Of a stretch of 64,000 nucleotides of DNA, positions 29,526 to 39,090 are shown piece by piece (the stretch's first letter is position 1; every line of letters begins with the position of its first letter). Source of the stretch: Candidatus Bathyarchaeota archaeon (GTDB taxonomy: Archaea; Thermoproteota; Bathyarchaeia; Bathyarchaeales; DTEX01); the NCBI GenBank assembly GCA_018396995.1, contig JAGTQB010000002.1, positions 1 through 64,000 of the forward strand, written 5' to 3'. Both the position numbers and the translations under genes were made by a program. Under the pieces are notes generated by a model, which was not told the DNA's origin, did no database searches, and worked only from the letters and a program-made list of their open reading frames with translations.

Positions 29526-30884
29526 ATGCGTGCTGACATGCTGCATATAGGCTTTGATGACACCGACTCCCCTAGGATGGGTTGCACAACATATGTTGCA
29601 GCCCTCATAATAGAGAAGCTAACTGAGATGGGCATTAGGTTCATAGATTACCCAAACTTAATTAGATTGAACCCCAATGTCCCCTGGAAGACACGCGGGA
29701 ATGGCGCCCTATGCCTTAGGGTTCTATGTGAGGACAATCTCTATGATGATGTAAAGGAGACTGTGGCCGAGATCATTGAAGAGAACTCAGATCTCGAGTA
29801 TGAGGGAACGGAGCCTGGGGTAGTGTTTTTAAGGGGTGATGTCCCCCAGAAGATCAGGGAATTCGCTAGAGAGGCTATCCAGGGGATCGTGAGCATAAAG
29901 AGCGCACTGAAACTAATAAGGGTGTCTGGAGCGGAGGCAATAGGCTATAAATCTGGGCGTGGCATAATTGGTGGGCTAGCCGCTGTAGGAGAGCTCCTCT
30001 TAGGAGACCATACCTTCGAGTTAATAGCTTACAGGAGGAGGGAGTTTTGGGGGACGCCTAGAAGAATCGATAAATCATCCGTTCTAGAAATGGATAAGAG
30101 AATGAGAAACCAAACTTTCAACAATGTTGATCCAGAGACCGGCCGGATCTTGATAACACCCAGGGGGCCGGATCCAGTGCTTTATGGCATTAGGGGTGAG
30201 AGCCCAGAAGCCGTGAAGACAGCCCATGAAATGATCCGCTCCCATGAACCCATTGAGCGCTGGGTTATCTTTAGAACAAATCATGGCACAGACGCCCACT
30301 TGAAAACAGTTCCATGGATAAAGGATGTCAAACCATATCGCCCAGTAATTGTTCAGGGAACGGTTGAGCGTCCTCCTAAAATAATTCCTGGAGGCCACGT
30401 CATATTTAGGATTAGGGATGAGAGCGGAGCTATAGACTGCGCGGTTTATGAGCAGGGAGGAGCGCTTAGGAGGGTGGCCAGCGGGTTAATTGAGGGTGAT
30501 GTGGTGAGGGTTTATGGTGGTGTCCGCCCTCCTTCAAACGGGAACCCCATAACAATAAATATTGAGAAGATTGAGGTTATCAGCTTAGCCGAGAAAGTGG
30601 TTTTCCAGAACCCCCTCTGCCCTGTCTGCGGAAAGAGGTTGAAGTCTATGGGTAGAGGAAAGGGGTTTGAGTGCTATAAGTGCGGCTTCCATGGGCCGAA
30701 TCTCACTAAGATGGCCATTAGGGTTGAAAGGGATATTAGGCCGGGCTTGTATATTGCGCCTCCCAGATCTGAGAGACACCTAACAAAACCATTATCGAGG
30801 TATGGTCTTGAGAAGAGATGGACTGAGGGCTTTAGGATAATGCGTTCTGAGGAGTTTTGGGGTAAGCCGCACCAGTCTCCTTAG
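29526..30884 (+). CDS. tiaS: tRNA(Ile2) 2-agmatinylcytidine synthetase TiaS
   Basis: HIGFDDTDSPRMGCTTYVAALI...NPNVPWKTRGNGAL; OB domain; zinc ribbon CPVCGKRLKSMGRGKGFECYKCG. Confidence 0.95.
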   Translation: MRADMLHIGFDDTDSPRMGCTTYVAALIIEKLTEMGIRFIDYPNLIRLNPNVPWKTRGNGALCLRVLCEDNLYDDVKETVAEIIEENSDLEYEGTEPGVVFLRGDVPQKIREFAREAIQGIVSIKSALKLIRVSGAEAIGYKSGRGIIGGLAAVGELLLGDHTFELIAYRRREFWGTPRRIDKSSVLEMDKRMRNQTFNNVDPETGRILITPRGPDPVLYGIRGESPEAVKTAHEMIRSHEPIERWVIFRTNHGTDAHLKTVPWIKDVKPYRPVIVQGTVERPPKIIPGGHVIFRIRDESGAIDCAVYEQGGALRRVASGLIEGDVVRVYGGVRPPSNGNPITINIEKIEVISLAEKVVFQNPLCPVCGKRLKSMGRGKGFECYKCGFHGPNLTKMAIRVERDIRPGLYIAPPRSERHLTKPLSRYGLEKRWTEGFRIMRSEEFWGKPHQSP

Positions 30885-30957
30885 AGCAGTATGTAGTATG
30901 TTTTGGAAACCTTTAATTGCATCAACCCTGATATAATTTGGTTGACTAATTAGTAAG

Positions 30958-31326
30958 GTGATGTGGGTAATGAGTGGGGAGGCTCAGCTACCACCAGCCG
31001 TTCAGGAGAGGCTCCTTAGGTTACAGCAACTACAGGAAACGCTCCAAACAATCTTAGCGCAGAAGCAGCAGCTCGACTTAGAGATTCTAGAGATTGATAG
31101 GGCTCTCAGTGAGCTTGAAAAGGCGCCTGACGACATTGTTATTTATAAGTCTATTGGCTCATTGCTAATTAAAACGGATAAGGCTAAGGTTACAAGCGAG
31201 CTTAATGAGAGGAAGGAGCTTGCTTCAATGAGGGTCTCCGTCTTAACTAAGCAGGAGGAGAGGTTGAGGAGTCAAATAAAAGAGCTTCAGGAGAAGCTTC
31301 AGAAAGACTTACGTCCAATGACCTGA
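30958..31326 (+). CDS. pfdB: Prefoldin beta subunit
   Basis: LPPAVQERLLRLQQLQETLQTILAQKQQLDLEILEIDRALSELEK...VYKSIGSLLIKTDKAKVTSEL. Confidence 0.93.
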   Translation: MMWVMSGEAQLPPAVQERLLRLQQLQETLQTILAQKQQLDLEILEIDRALSELEKAPDDIVIYKSIGSLLIKTDKAKVTSELNERKELASMRVSVLTKQEERLRSQIKELQEKLQKDLRPMT

Positions 31327-31346
31327 TAGCCATTGCTGTCAATGCG

Positions 31347-31676
31347 GTGCCATACTTGGATGAGAGACCGATCTCCTCGCTAACCTATGAAGAGTTAGAG
31401 AGAATTTGTGAGGTGGCTGAGGAAGCTGCTAGAAAATATATTTTCTCTAGGGTTAAGAAGGAGTATATCTCTGACCTATATATTTCCGTTGATTTAGAAG
31501 GTCTTGATGTATTAAATGTTAACGTTGAGGTTGAGATTGAGTTCTCGCCCTTATGTAGGAAGGTAAACGCCAAGGAGATAGCGGATGGCTCCGTTAAAGC
31601 CGCCTTTGAGGCGATCGAGAATCATCTTAAAAAGATTAGAGGCCAGAAAGTTTCTAAGTCCGAGGAGTCCACATGA
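31347..31676 (+). CDS. DUF3194 family protein
   Basis: 109 aa, directly downstream of prefoldin beta; DLYISVDLEGLDVLNVNVEVEIEFSPLCRKVNAKEIAD. Confidence 0.65.
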   Translation: MPYLDERPISSLTYEELERICEVAEEAARKYIFSRVKKEYISDLYISVDLEGLDVLNVNVEVEIEFSPLCRKVNAKEIADGSVKAAFEAIENHLKKIRGQKVSKSEEST

Positions 31677-32683
31677 ATTCCTTTAAGGAGATAATAAATA
31701 TCCTTGATGAGAGAAGTGTAAGACGAGTTCTCATTTTATGTCACAAGAATGCTGATCCAGACGCTATATGCTCATCCTATGCCCTCTTAAACCTCTTGAG
31801 GGCTCTTAAACCAGATCTAGAGGTAACCGTAGCCGTTCCAGAAAGCGTGAGTAAGGTTTCGAAGATGGTTTTAGAGAAGTTTCCAATGAGTGTTACTCAT
31901 GAGGAGCCCGACTTTAAGGCATTTGATGTGGCGTTTATGGTGGACACTAATACACCGCGCCAGTTAGGTGAGTGGTGCGAGCGCTTATGTGCATCATCCT
32001 TGCCTATAATAGTCATCGATCACCACGCACCCCACCCAGAGACAGAGAAAATTGTATCCTTGTGTATCTGTAGAGAGGATGTCTCAGCGACATGCGAGGT
32101 AATCTACGAGTTATTTAGGGAGGCCGGTGTAAAGCCATCGAGGGAAGTTGCTGAAGTTATGCTCCTGGGGATAGCTTTTGATACAAGGCACTTCGCGTTG
32201 GCTAAGCAATCAACATTCAAGGTTATCTCAGAGATAGCTGAGATGGGGGTGGACATCCAGGAGTCGCTAAAAATCCTGACCGTGCCAATGGATATCTCAG
32301 AGAAAATAGCTAGGCTTAAGGCATGTAAAAGAATGAAGACGATGAGGATACAGGGCTGGATTATTGCTTTTTCCCATGTTGGGTCATTTCAGGCGTCGGC
32401 GGCTAGGGCGATAATAGATGTTGGTGCAGACGTCGCCATTGTGGGCTCTGAGGATAAAGGAGAGCTTCTAATCAGCATGAGGTCGAGCAATGAATTCTAC
32501 AATAGAACTGGAATACACCTAGGCAGAGACATAGCGGCCCCGCTCGGACAGATCCTTAAGGGCATGGGTGGTGGGCACACAACATCTGCTGGAGTTAATG
32601 GTAAAGGTGATCTTGAAACAGCCTTTAAATTTGCTGCGAAAATATTGAAGGAGAAGATTAAGGGATGCCAACCTCAGCCGTAG
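31673..32683 (+). CDS. DHH-family phosphoesterase (NrnA-like)
   Basis: CHKNADPDAICSSYAL...FMVDTNTP...IVIDHHAPH; C-terminal GGGHTTSAGV (DHHA1). Confidence 0.92.
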   Translation: MNSFKEIINILDERSVRRVLILCHKNADPDAICSSYALLNLLRALKPDLEVTVAVPESVSKVSKMVLEKFPMSVTHEEPDFKAFDVAFMVDTNTPRQLGEWCERLCASSLPIIVIDHHAPHPETEKIVSLCICREDVSATCEVIYELFREAGVKPSREVAEVMLLGIAFDTRHFALAKQSTFKVISEIAEMGVDIQESLKILTVPMDISEKIARLKACKRMKTMRIQGWIIAFSHVGSFQASAARAIIDVGADVAIVGSEDKGELLISMRSSNEFYNRTGIHLGRDIAAPLGQILKGMGGGHTTSAGVNGKGDLETAFKFAAKILKEKIKGCQPQP

Positions 32684-32692
32684 GCACAATTT

Positions 32693-32842
32693 AGCTTCGC
32701 AAATGATTCAACACCAGTTGACAAGCTCTCAATAACCTTTAGTGGCCTACTTATACCGGAGTTCAATGGGATAGCACCATTAATCCTATTGATTTTAATA
32801 GCGTCCATTCTCTTAGTTGTTGGAAAGCGTTTTATGTCTTAA
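32693..32842 (+). pseudogene. Orphan C-terminal anchor fragment of a surface protein (PEF-type motif plus TM), no start codon
   Basis: Own translation after an in-frame TAG: SFANDSTPVDKLSITFSGLLIPEFNGIAPLILLILIASILLVVGKRFMS-stop. Confidence 0.5.
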
Positions 32843-33830
32843 AGTTTGTCGGTATTAAGTTAATTGGGTAAGATCTTATCCCCATCTTTTTCTCAATATA
32901 CTTTGCTAGTACTTCATTATATGCTCCGCCATGGTAAGTTAGAACAAGCTTTGGGTTGCATCTCTCAATAAAATCTATTAGGCTTGGAAAATCCGCGTGG
33001 TCGCTTAGGGGGAAGGATTTGCGTCTAAATTTTAAAGCCCAGCCCGTAACCATCGCCTGAGTAAACCTATGCTCTGGGGATAAATTCACCCCCTTTGGAA
33101 CAACAACCACAGCCCCCGCGGAGGAAAGGAGGGCGGACGCTTCCCTAGAATTAATGTCAATATAGTTTATATTGCGCATGTACTGTCCATAAATCTCATT
33201 TATCCTCGAGACCCTCCAATGGGATACAACTGGTACATTTGTATTCTCATTAAAGATTCTTATGATCTCCTGAGCGTTCCCAATGGCATCCGTCTTGAAG
33301 ACCGGAATCTTATTCTCACGCAAAACGCCGCTCGCCCATCTTATCATTTCACTAGCAACTTCTTCGTCTGGTGGAAAGACGAATTCTGGGGTTCCATATG
33401 TTGCTTCAATGATGAGTACATCACATTTAATGGCTTCAGCTGGCTTCACAAGTCTCCCCTCCCTAGTGTTAAGGTCACCTGTAAAGAGCGCGACTCCATC
33501 CGGCGTGCGTACTTCAAACTCGTAGGAGCCGAGAATATGTCCCGAGAAATGTGGCATAACTTCTATATCATCTATCTTAATCCCCCTGTTCACGTTTAGG
33601 GGCTGCCAGTTGCCGATCCTTATCCCCTCAACTGAAGCCAACTTCATGGTCTCTTCGGATGAAAATGAAGGTATGCGTCTAATTCTTAGTGAATATGAGT
33701 GATCTGTATGTGCATGGGTTACAAATGAAGCCCTACATCTCGGGATTCCTGAGTTGGGGTCGAAAGCTACTTTATTTTCCCCGTACTCCACTAAAGCCCC
33801 ATTCTCCCAAGTAATCCTCAAAGAGGACAA
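32832..33830 (-). CDS. MBL-fold / beta-CASP-like nuclease
   Basis: SFVTHAHTDHSYSLRI; ALFTGDLNTR; FPLSDHADFPSLIDFI. Confidence 0.87.
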   Translation of the reverse strand: MSSLRITWENGALVEYGENKVAFDPNSGIPRCRASFVTHAHTDHSYSLRIRRIPSFSSEETMKLASVEGIRIGNWQPLNVNRGIKIDDIEVMPHFSGHILGSYEFEVRTPDGVALFTGDLNTREGRLVKPAEAIKCDVLIIEATYGTPEFVFPPDEEVASEMIRWASGVLRENKIPVFKTDAIGNAQEIIRIFNENTNVPVVSHWRVSRINEIYGQYMRNINYIDINSREASALLSSAGAVVVVPKGVNLSPEHRFTQAMVTGWALKFRRKSFPLSDHADFPSLIDFIERCNPKLVLTYHGGAYNEVLAKYIEKKMGIRSYPINLIPTNFKT

Positions 33831-33973
33831 CCACCAACTATATACAACTAAGAAAATCTAAATTTTTCTCGGGTATATGAATAGTTCATAGTTTTTATAT
33901 AAGCGCTTAAATTATTGCATCCTCTTCAAATATATGAATTAAACTAGTGATGTAGTTAAGGTGTAACTATACT

Positions 33974-34828
33974 TTGGCAGTCATTGAAGCAAGAAACCTA
34001 ACATACTCATATCCGTTTGCAGATAAACCAGCTATCGAGGACATAAACTTGGCAATCGAGAGGGGAGAATTTGTCCTCCTCACTGGACCCAGCGGCTGCG
34101 GAAAAACCACGCTCTGCAGATGCTTTAATGGGCTTATACCACACTTCTATGGCGGTAAGCTTGAGGGCGAAGTTTGGGTTGCTGGATTAAAAACGGATGA
34201 ACACCCAATCCATGAGCTGGCGAAACACGTCGGCTTAGTCTTCCAGAACCCTGAGAACCAACTGTTCGCCCTCACTGTGGAAAAAGATGTAGCCTTTGGG
34301 CTAGAGAACCTCGGGCTCCCAAGAGACGAAATTCGTAGGAGGGTTGATTGGGCCTTAAAGGTTACAGGGATATATGATTTAAAGGATAGGGCTCCCTTCG
34401 AGCTCTCTGGAGGACAGCAGCAACGCGTCGCAATAGCATCAATCCTCGCAATGCAGCCGGAGATTATGGTTCTAGATGAGCCAACGTCATTCCTTGACCC
34501 CCTCAGCGCCAGAAGCATTTTAGAAACAATTTATCAGCTGAACAGGGAGCTAGGGATAACAATTATATTGATTGAGCATAGATTGGACCTGGCCGCAAGG
34601 TATGCTGACCGCATTATTGTTATGGATCGCGGCCACATTATTTTAGATGGGGAGCCAAGGAAAATCTTTTTGGACGACAGAATTAAATTGGTTGGTGTTG
34701 GATTGCCGAAGGTTGTTAGGCTTTATCTTGCTCTAAGGGATGATAACGTGAACCTTAAAAGGGTTCCACTGAGCCCGGAGGAAGCCTCTAGATTAATTGC
34801 GGAGGTGCTCAACTCTGATAGAAGCTGA
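33974..34828 (+). CDS. ecfA1: Energy-coupling-factor transporter ATPase EcfA1
   Basis: GPSGCGKTTLCRCFNGLIPHFYGG; VFQNPENQLFALTVEKDVAFGLENLG; LSGGQQQRVAIAS. Confidence 0.92.
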   Translation: MAVIEARNLTYSYPFADKPAIEDINLAIERGEFVLLTGPSGCGKTTLCRCFNGLIPHFYGGKLEGEVWVAGLKTDEHPIHELAKHVGLVFQNPENQLFALTVEKDVAFGLENLGLPRDEIRRRVDWALKVTGIYDLKDRAPFELSGGQQQRVAIASILAMQPEIMVLDEPTSFLDPLSARSILETIYQLNRELGITIILIEHRLDLAARYADRIIVMDRGHIILDGEPRKIFLDDRIKLVGVGLPKVVRLYLALRDDNVNLKRVPLSPEEASRLIAEVLNSDRS

Positions 34829-35639
34829 AAACGTCTACTTCATATACCCAAATGGGGTTGAGGCCCTTAAAGGCGTTTCTCTTAGGATAAATGATGGAGA
34901 GTTTGTTGCAATAATGGGTCAGAACGGTGCGGGAAAGACTACATTAGTAAAGCATTTTGTAGGTTTATTGAAGCCGACTAAAGGTAGGGTCTTGGTAGAT
35001 GGTGTTGACACGAGAACCGTTAGCGTAGCTCAGCTCGCCAGGAAAGTTGGCTTCGTCTTTCAGAATCCAGACCACCAATTGTTCAGCGAAACAGTTGAAG
35101 ATGAAATAGCCTTCGCCTTAAGAAACTTTGGTTTCGATGAGAAGACCGTTAGGGAGAGGGTTGACTGGGCGCTAAACCTCCTAGACTTAACTCAGTACCG
35201 AAAGACATCGCCATTTATGCTAAGCGGCGGGGAGAGGAAGAGGGTTGCCTTAGCCTCAGTCTTGGCATGGGATCCAAAGATACTGATACTTGATGAGCCG
35301 ACCATAGGGCAAGATGCATACCAGAAGGAGAGACTGAGACACTTTATAATCCAGATGAATCAGCAGGGTAAGACCGTAATAATCGTTACGCATGATATAG
35401 AGTTTGTTGCTGAATGCGAGCCTAGGGTGATTTTAATGGTTAATGGTAGGATAATCGCCGACGGGGATGCTAGGGAGGTTCTCACCGACACAGTAGCTAT
35501 AAAAGAGGCATCTTTAGTGCTGCCTGAGATAACACAGGTGTTTATGGGACTCAATGACCTGGGCTTTTCGTGGAAGGTTTTAGGGGTTTATGAGGCTAAA
35601 TGCTTAATACTTGAGAGGCTCCGTGGGGTTAGGATATGA
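34797..35639 (+). CDS. ecfA2: Energy-coupling-factor transporter ATPase EcfA2
   Basis: MGQNGAGKTTLVKHFVGLLKPTKG; FQNPDHQLFSETVEDEIAFALRN; LSGGERKRVALAS. Confidence 0.92.
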   Translation: MRRCSTLIEAENVYFIYPNGVEALKGVSLRINDGEFVAIMGQNGAGKTTLVKHFVGLLKPTKGRVLVDGVDTRTVSVAQLARKVGFVFQNPDHQLFSETVEDEIAFALRNFGFDEKTVRERVDWALNLLDLTQYRKTSPFMLSGGERKRVALASVLAWDPKILILDEPTIGQDAYQKERLRHFIIQMNQQGKTVIIVTHDIEFVAECEPRVILMVNGRIIADGDAREVLTDTVAIKEASLVLPEITQVFMGLNDLGFSWKVLGVYEAKCLILERLRGVRI

Positions 35640-36427
35640 GCATATTTGAGGGCTTAAGGTTTAAAACTATTTCGTCACCAATACATAGAATTGATCCCAG
35701 AGCCAAGTTCATCTATGTGTGCGTTTTATTCGCCATTGCAGTATTATTCAGCCAGCTGATTCCGCTCCTAATATTATTCTTCTCCCAGATGCCACTAATC
35801 ATAATAGCTAAGCTAAAGAGGGAGTGGCTGCGCTTAATGAGGGGGTCAATGTTCTTTGCCGCGATAATCTTTATTGCCAACATGGTTTCACTATACTTTT
35901 ACGGTGGCACCCAATCCTTAGCAGCAGTTGTAGAGCATTCCCTAGCAATGACCACGAGATTTCTAATTCTAGTAGAATCCTTCTCAATATTCTTCGCAAC
36001 CACATCCCCAGATATGCTCAGCCTATCTCTTGAGCAAATAGGCGTACCCTACGAATTCTGCTTCGCATTCACAACAGCTATCAGGTTTGTCCCAGTTCTG
36101 GCGGAGGAGGCGCAGACAATAATGGACGCACAGAAGGCCCGCGGGTTGGAGCTTGAGCGTGGGAACTTTATAAAGAGGGTAAAAAACTATATACCAATTC
36201 TGATACCGCTGATTGTTAGCGCCATAAGAAGAAGTATGGAACTTGCGGAGGCCATGGAGTCAAGAGCATGGGGCGCATCAAAGAAGCGGACAAGCTTGTA
36301 CTCATTAAAGATGAAGACTAAGGACTATATTTTCATCGTAGCTTCAATTATAGTTCTCCTAGTCTCCATATATGTGCGTTTCTTTATTAGCATACCGAGT
36401 GTAACAGAGCTAATGCATCTCGGCTAA
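35636..36427 (+). CDS. ecfT: Energy-coupling-factor transmembrane protein EcfT
   Basis: HRIDPRAKFIYV; QTIMDAQKARGLELE; LAEAMESRAWGA (EcfT coupling motifs). Confidence 0.92.
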   Translation: MSIFEGLRFKTISSPIHRIDPRAKFIYVCVLFAIAVLFSQLIPLLILFFSQMPLIIIAKLKREWLRLMRGSMFFAAIIFIANMVSLYFYGGTQSLAAVVEHSLAMTTRFLILVESFSIFFATTSPDMLSLSLEQIGVPYEFCFAFTTAIRFVPVLAEEAQTIMDAQKARGLELERGNFIKRVKNYIPILIPLIVSAIRRSMELAEAMESRAWGASKKRTSLYSLKMKTKDYIFIVASIIVLLVSIYVRFFISIPSVTELMHLG

Positions 36428-36918
36428 GCTCTTTTCACATAACACTTGCCTATCGCATTTACGAGTGCTCCAGCATACCTCTTAACAGCATCCCTAACCT
36501 CCGGGCTCATCTTCTCCCCTAAGCCGAGGTTTCTCGGCTCTACGCCTAACAAAATAACCTTTGCATTAGTCTCCTTCTGTATTAATGATGTTAGCAAACT
36601 AAGCGGCATCGCATGCGTAGATATAGTTTCGTCTGGTATCTGCTCCGGGGGTATGAGCCTAGCTTCACCCGGCTCCTTGCCGAAGAGCGCTGCATCGATT
36701 ATAAGGACATGAGATGGCTTAAACCTCTTTATTTTGCCAATGAAATTCTCGGGAGCCGACCCGCCATATACCACCCTAACGTTTCTTGGAACCTTACCCT
36801 TTATCTCCTTCACGATCTCCAGCCCTAGGGAATCATCTCCTCTAAGGGGGTTGCCAACACCAATTATGACAAGTCTTCTGTAACCGCTTAGCCAAGTCTT
36901 AAGCTCGTCTTCAACCAT
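36424..36918 (-). CDS. [NiFe]-hydrogenase maturation endopeptidase
   Basis: VIIGVGNPLRGDDSLGLEIV; LIIDAALFGKEPGEARLI; STHAMPLSLL; LLGVEPRNLGLGEKMSPEV. Confidence 0.92.
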   Translation of the reverse strand: MVEDELKTWLSGYRRLVIIGVGNPLRGDDSLGLEIVKEIKGKVPRNVRVVYGGSAPENFIGKIKRFKPSHVLIIDAALFGKEPGEARLIPPEQIPDETISTHAMPLSLLTSLIQKETNAKVILLGVEPRNLGLGEKMSPEVRDAVKRYAGALVNAIGKCYVKRA

Positions 36919-37039
36919 TTTTGTGTCATAACATTTCCTATAAAGAATAGGAGATTTAAAGGTTACCTTCCTGCAACTTAAAGAAAGTCCTATATACTCT
37001 AAGTTTAAAATATATGTAATTTAAAATTGAGGGAAATGT

Positions 37040-37510
37040 ATGAAGAGTAATACAGCTGAGCAAAAGGTTCTCCTATACGACCCTACAAGGTGCACTGGAT
37101 GTCTCTTCTGCCAAATTGCTTGTTCCTACCAGCACTTCAAAGAAATCGGTTTAGAGAAAACCAACCTTCGAATAATATTTGATGAGAAGACAGGCGAGTT
37201 TGAGGCAATTTACTGCCAGCATTGTGATGAACCTCTTTGCGTCGCTGCATGCCCAAATGAGGCTGCCGTAAAAGATGAAGTGACAGGCTTAGTGAGGATA
37301 AATCCAATTAGGTGTATTGGCTGCAAAACATGTACTGTTGCCTGTCCCCTCTCAGCTCCATGGTTTAATGCTGAGCGGCGCATCTCCATGAAATGCGACT
37401 TCTGTGATGGAGATCCTAAATGCGCAAAATTCTGTTCACCCCAAGCTATCAGGGTTGCGTTGAGAAAGGAGGCGTGGGAGTTTAATAAAAACCGTTATTC
37501 AGGGGTGTAA
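37040..37510 (+). CDS. Poly-4Fe-4S ferredoxin (HycB/CooF-like electron-transfer subunit)
   Basis: CTGCLFCQIACSY; CQHCDEPLCVAACP; CIGCKTCTVACP; CDFCDGDPKCAKFC. Confidence 0.9.
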   Translation: MKSNTAEQKVLLYDPTRCTGCLFCQIACSYQHFKEIGLEKTNLRIIFDEKTGEFEAIYCQHCDEPLCVAACPNEAAVKDEVTGLVRINPIRCIGCKTCTVACPLSAPWFNAERRISMKCDFCDGDPKCAKFCSPQAIRVALRKEAWEFNKNRYSGV

Positions 37511-37513
37511 TAT

Positions 37514-38197
37514 ATGGTTGTGCAACTCGAATCCGAGATAATAAATTACTTGAGGGAGATTTTAGGAGACGACCTAATAAAGGTTTATAGGCAGCGGGAG
37601 AGGAGAATATTCGCTATCATTAAGCCAGCAGTCCTTAGGAGAACAATTGAAGCCTTAAAGAGCAAGTATAGCGACATGCGCTTCATGACTCTCTCCGCGG
37701 TTGATAATGGCTTAGATATGGAATACCTATACCACTTCAACATCAACGGCATAGTCCTAACAATAAGAGTTTTAAGGCCGAAGGAGGAGCCTATACTTGA
37801 ATCCATAGCCGATATCATCCCAGCAGCAAACTTCATTGAGAGGGAAATATCAGACTTATTTGGAGTGAAATTAGTGAATCATCCGGAGCTCGATCCATCT
37901 GGCTTAATATTGACTAAGGACTGGCCCGAAGATCAGAGACCTTTAAGGAGACCCTTTGAGGGAGTCCTGCCATTAAAGGCTAGGCCTGTTGCCGAAGCAT
38001 TAATAGCGAGCGGTTGCGTGGCTCCTATATCAACCTTTGTCCAAAAGAAGCGTGAAGAAAGTGGCCTACAAAAATCTCCCCCCTTCCCCTTCACCAATGA
38101 AAAGATTTTGGGCGAGTATCATGGTATCATTAAGGCCTCCGGTATTGGTGATAGGGTTGGTTTTGACTGGGAGAAGAGGAGACTCCGGTATAAGTAG
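37514..38197 (+). CDS. Group 4 hydrogenase / NuoC-like 30-kDa subunit
   Basis: PAANFIEREISDLFGVKLVNHPELDPSGLILTKDWPEDQRPLRRPF (NuoC signature). Confidence 0.88.
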   Translation: MVVQLESEIINYLREILGDDLIKVYRQRERRIFAIIKPAVLRRTIEALKSKYSDMRFMTLSAVDNGLDMEYLYHFNINGIVLTIRVLRPKEEPILESIADIIPAANFIEREISDLFGVKLVNHPELDPSGLILTKDWPEDQRPLRRPFEGVLPLKARPVAEALIASGCVAPISTFVQKKREESGLQKSPPFPFTNEKILGEYHGIIKASGIGDRVGFDWEKRRLRYK

Positions 38198-39085
38198 TTG
38201 AGGGTGATGGATATGGTTAAGTATGCCTTCTTCCTAGGTTGCCAGATCCCGATGCGGCTGCCAAATATTGAGGTGGCTACGAGAAAGGTTTTTGAGAAAC
38301 TTAATGTAGAGGCTGTTGACCTACTTGGTTATTCATGTTGCCCCGAGCCAGTTGTATCCCGCCTAGTGGATGAGGAGACTGCATTGGTTATATCCGCAAG
38401 GAATTTAACCTTAGCTGAAGAAATGGGGTTAGACATGATAACTCTATGTAATGGATGCTATGAAACTCTAGCCGAGGCAAACGAGGTTCTGAAACATGAT
38501 GCCGAGAAAAGGAGCAAAGTTAATGAAATCTTGAGGAAATATGACAGGGAATATGAGGGTAAAATTGATGTTAAACATGTTATCGAGGTTCTTTACGAGG
38601 ACATAGGTTTAAAGAAGATTAAGAGCCTAGTTGTTAAGCCCCAGAAAATGCGCGTTGCATTGCATTACGGTTGCCACCTATACCGCGAATATAAGAGTGC
38701 TGACATAATGCGTAAGCCGAGGATGATGCGGGAGATGGTTGAGCAGACAGGTGTTCAGGTAGTGGATTATGGTCTTGAGAGGATGTGTTGTGGTTACCCA
38801 AGTATGCAGGCGAGCGAAGAATTCTCGCTTAAGGAGAGACTAGCTCGTAAACTAAGCAAGGTTGTTAGTGCTGGAGCGGATGCCGTGGTCACCGCTTGCC
38901 CAGCCTGCATGATACAGTTTGAGCTTGGCCAAGTAATGTTGAGGGCGCACGGGGTCCAATTTAATGTGCCATGCATAAACCTAATGGAGCTATTAGCCTT
39001 GTCATTTGGTGTTCCATCCAAAGAGTTACTCCTAGAGTTTCATAGGAGCCCTGTTTTACAGTTAATTAGAAGGTTGGAGGGATAA
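38198..39085 (+). CDS. Heterodisulfide reductase subunit B-like (CCG domain) protein
   Basis: FFLGCQIPMRLPNIEVATRKVFEKLNVEAVDLLGYSCCPEPV; CNGCYETL; HYGCHLYREYKSAD; MCCGYPSMQASEEFSL; TACPACMIQFELGQ. Confidence 0.9.
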   Translation: MRVMDMVKYAFFLGCQIPMRLPNIEVATRKVFEKLNVEAVDLLGYSCCPEPVVSRLVDEETALVISARNLTLAEEMGLDMITLCNGCYETLAEANEVLKHDAEKRSKVNEILRKYDREYEGKIDVKHVIEVLYEDIGLKKIKSLVVKPQKMRVALHYGCHLYREYKSADIMRKPRMMREMVEQTGVQVVDYGLERMCCGYPSMQASEEFSLKERLARKLSKVVSAGADAVVTACPACMIQFELGQVMLRAHGVQFNVPCINLMELLALSFGVPSKELLLEFHRSPVLQLIRRLEG

Positions 39086-39090
39086 GTAAA

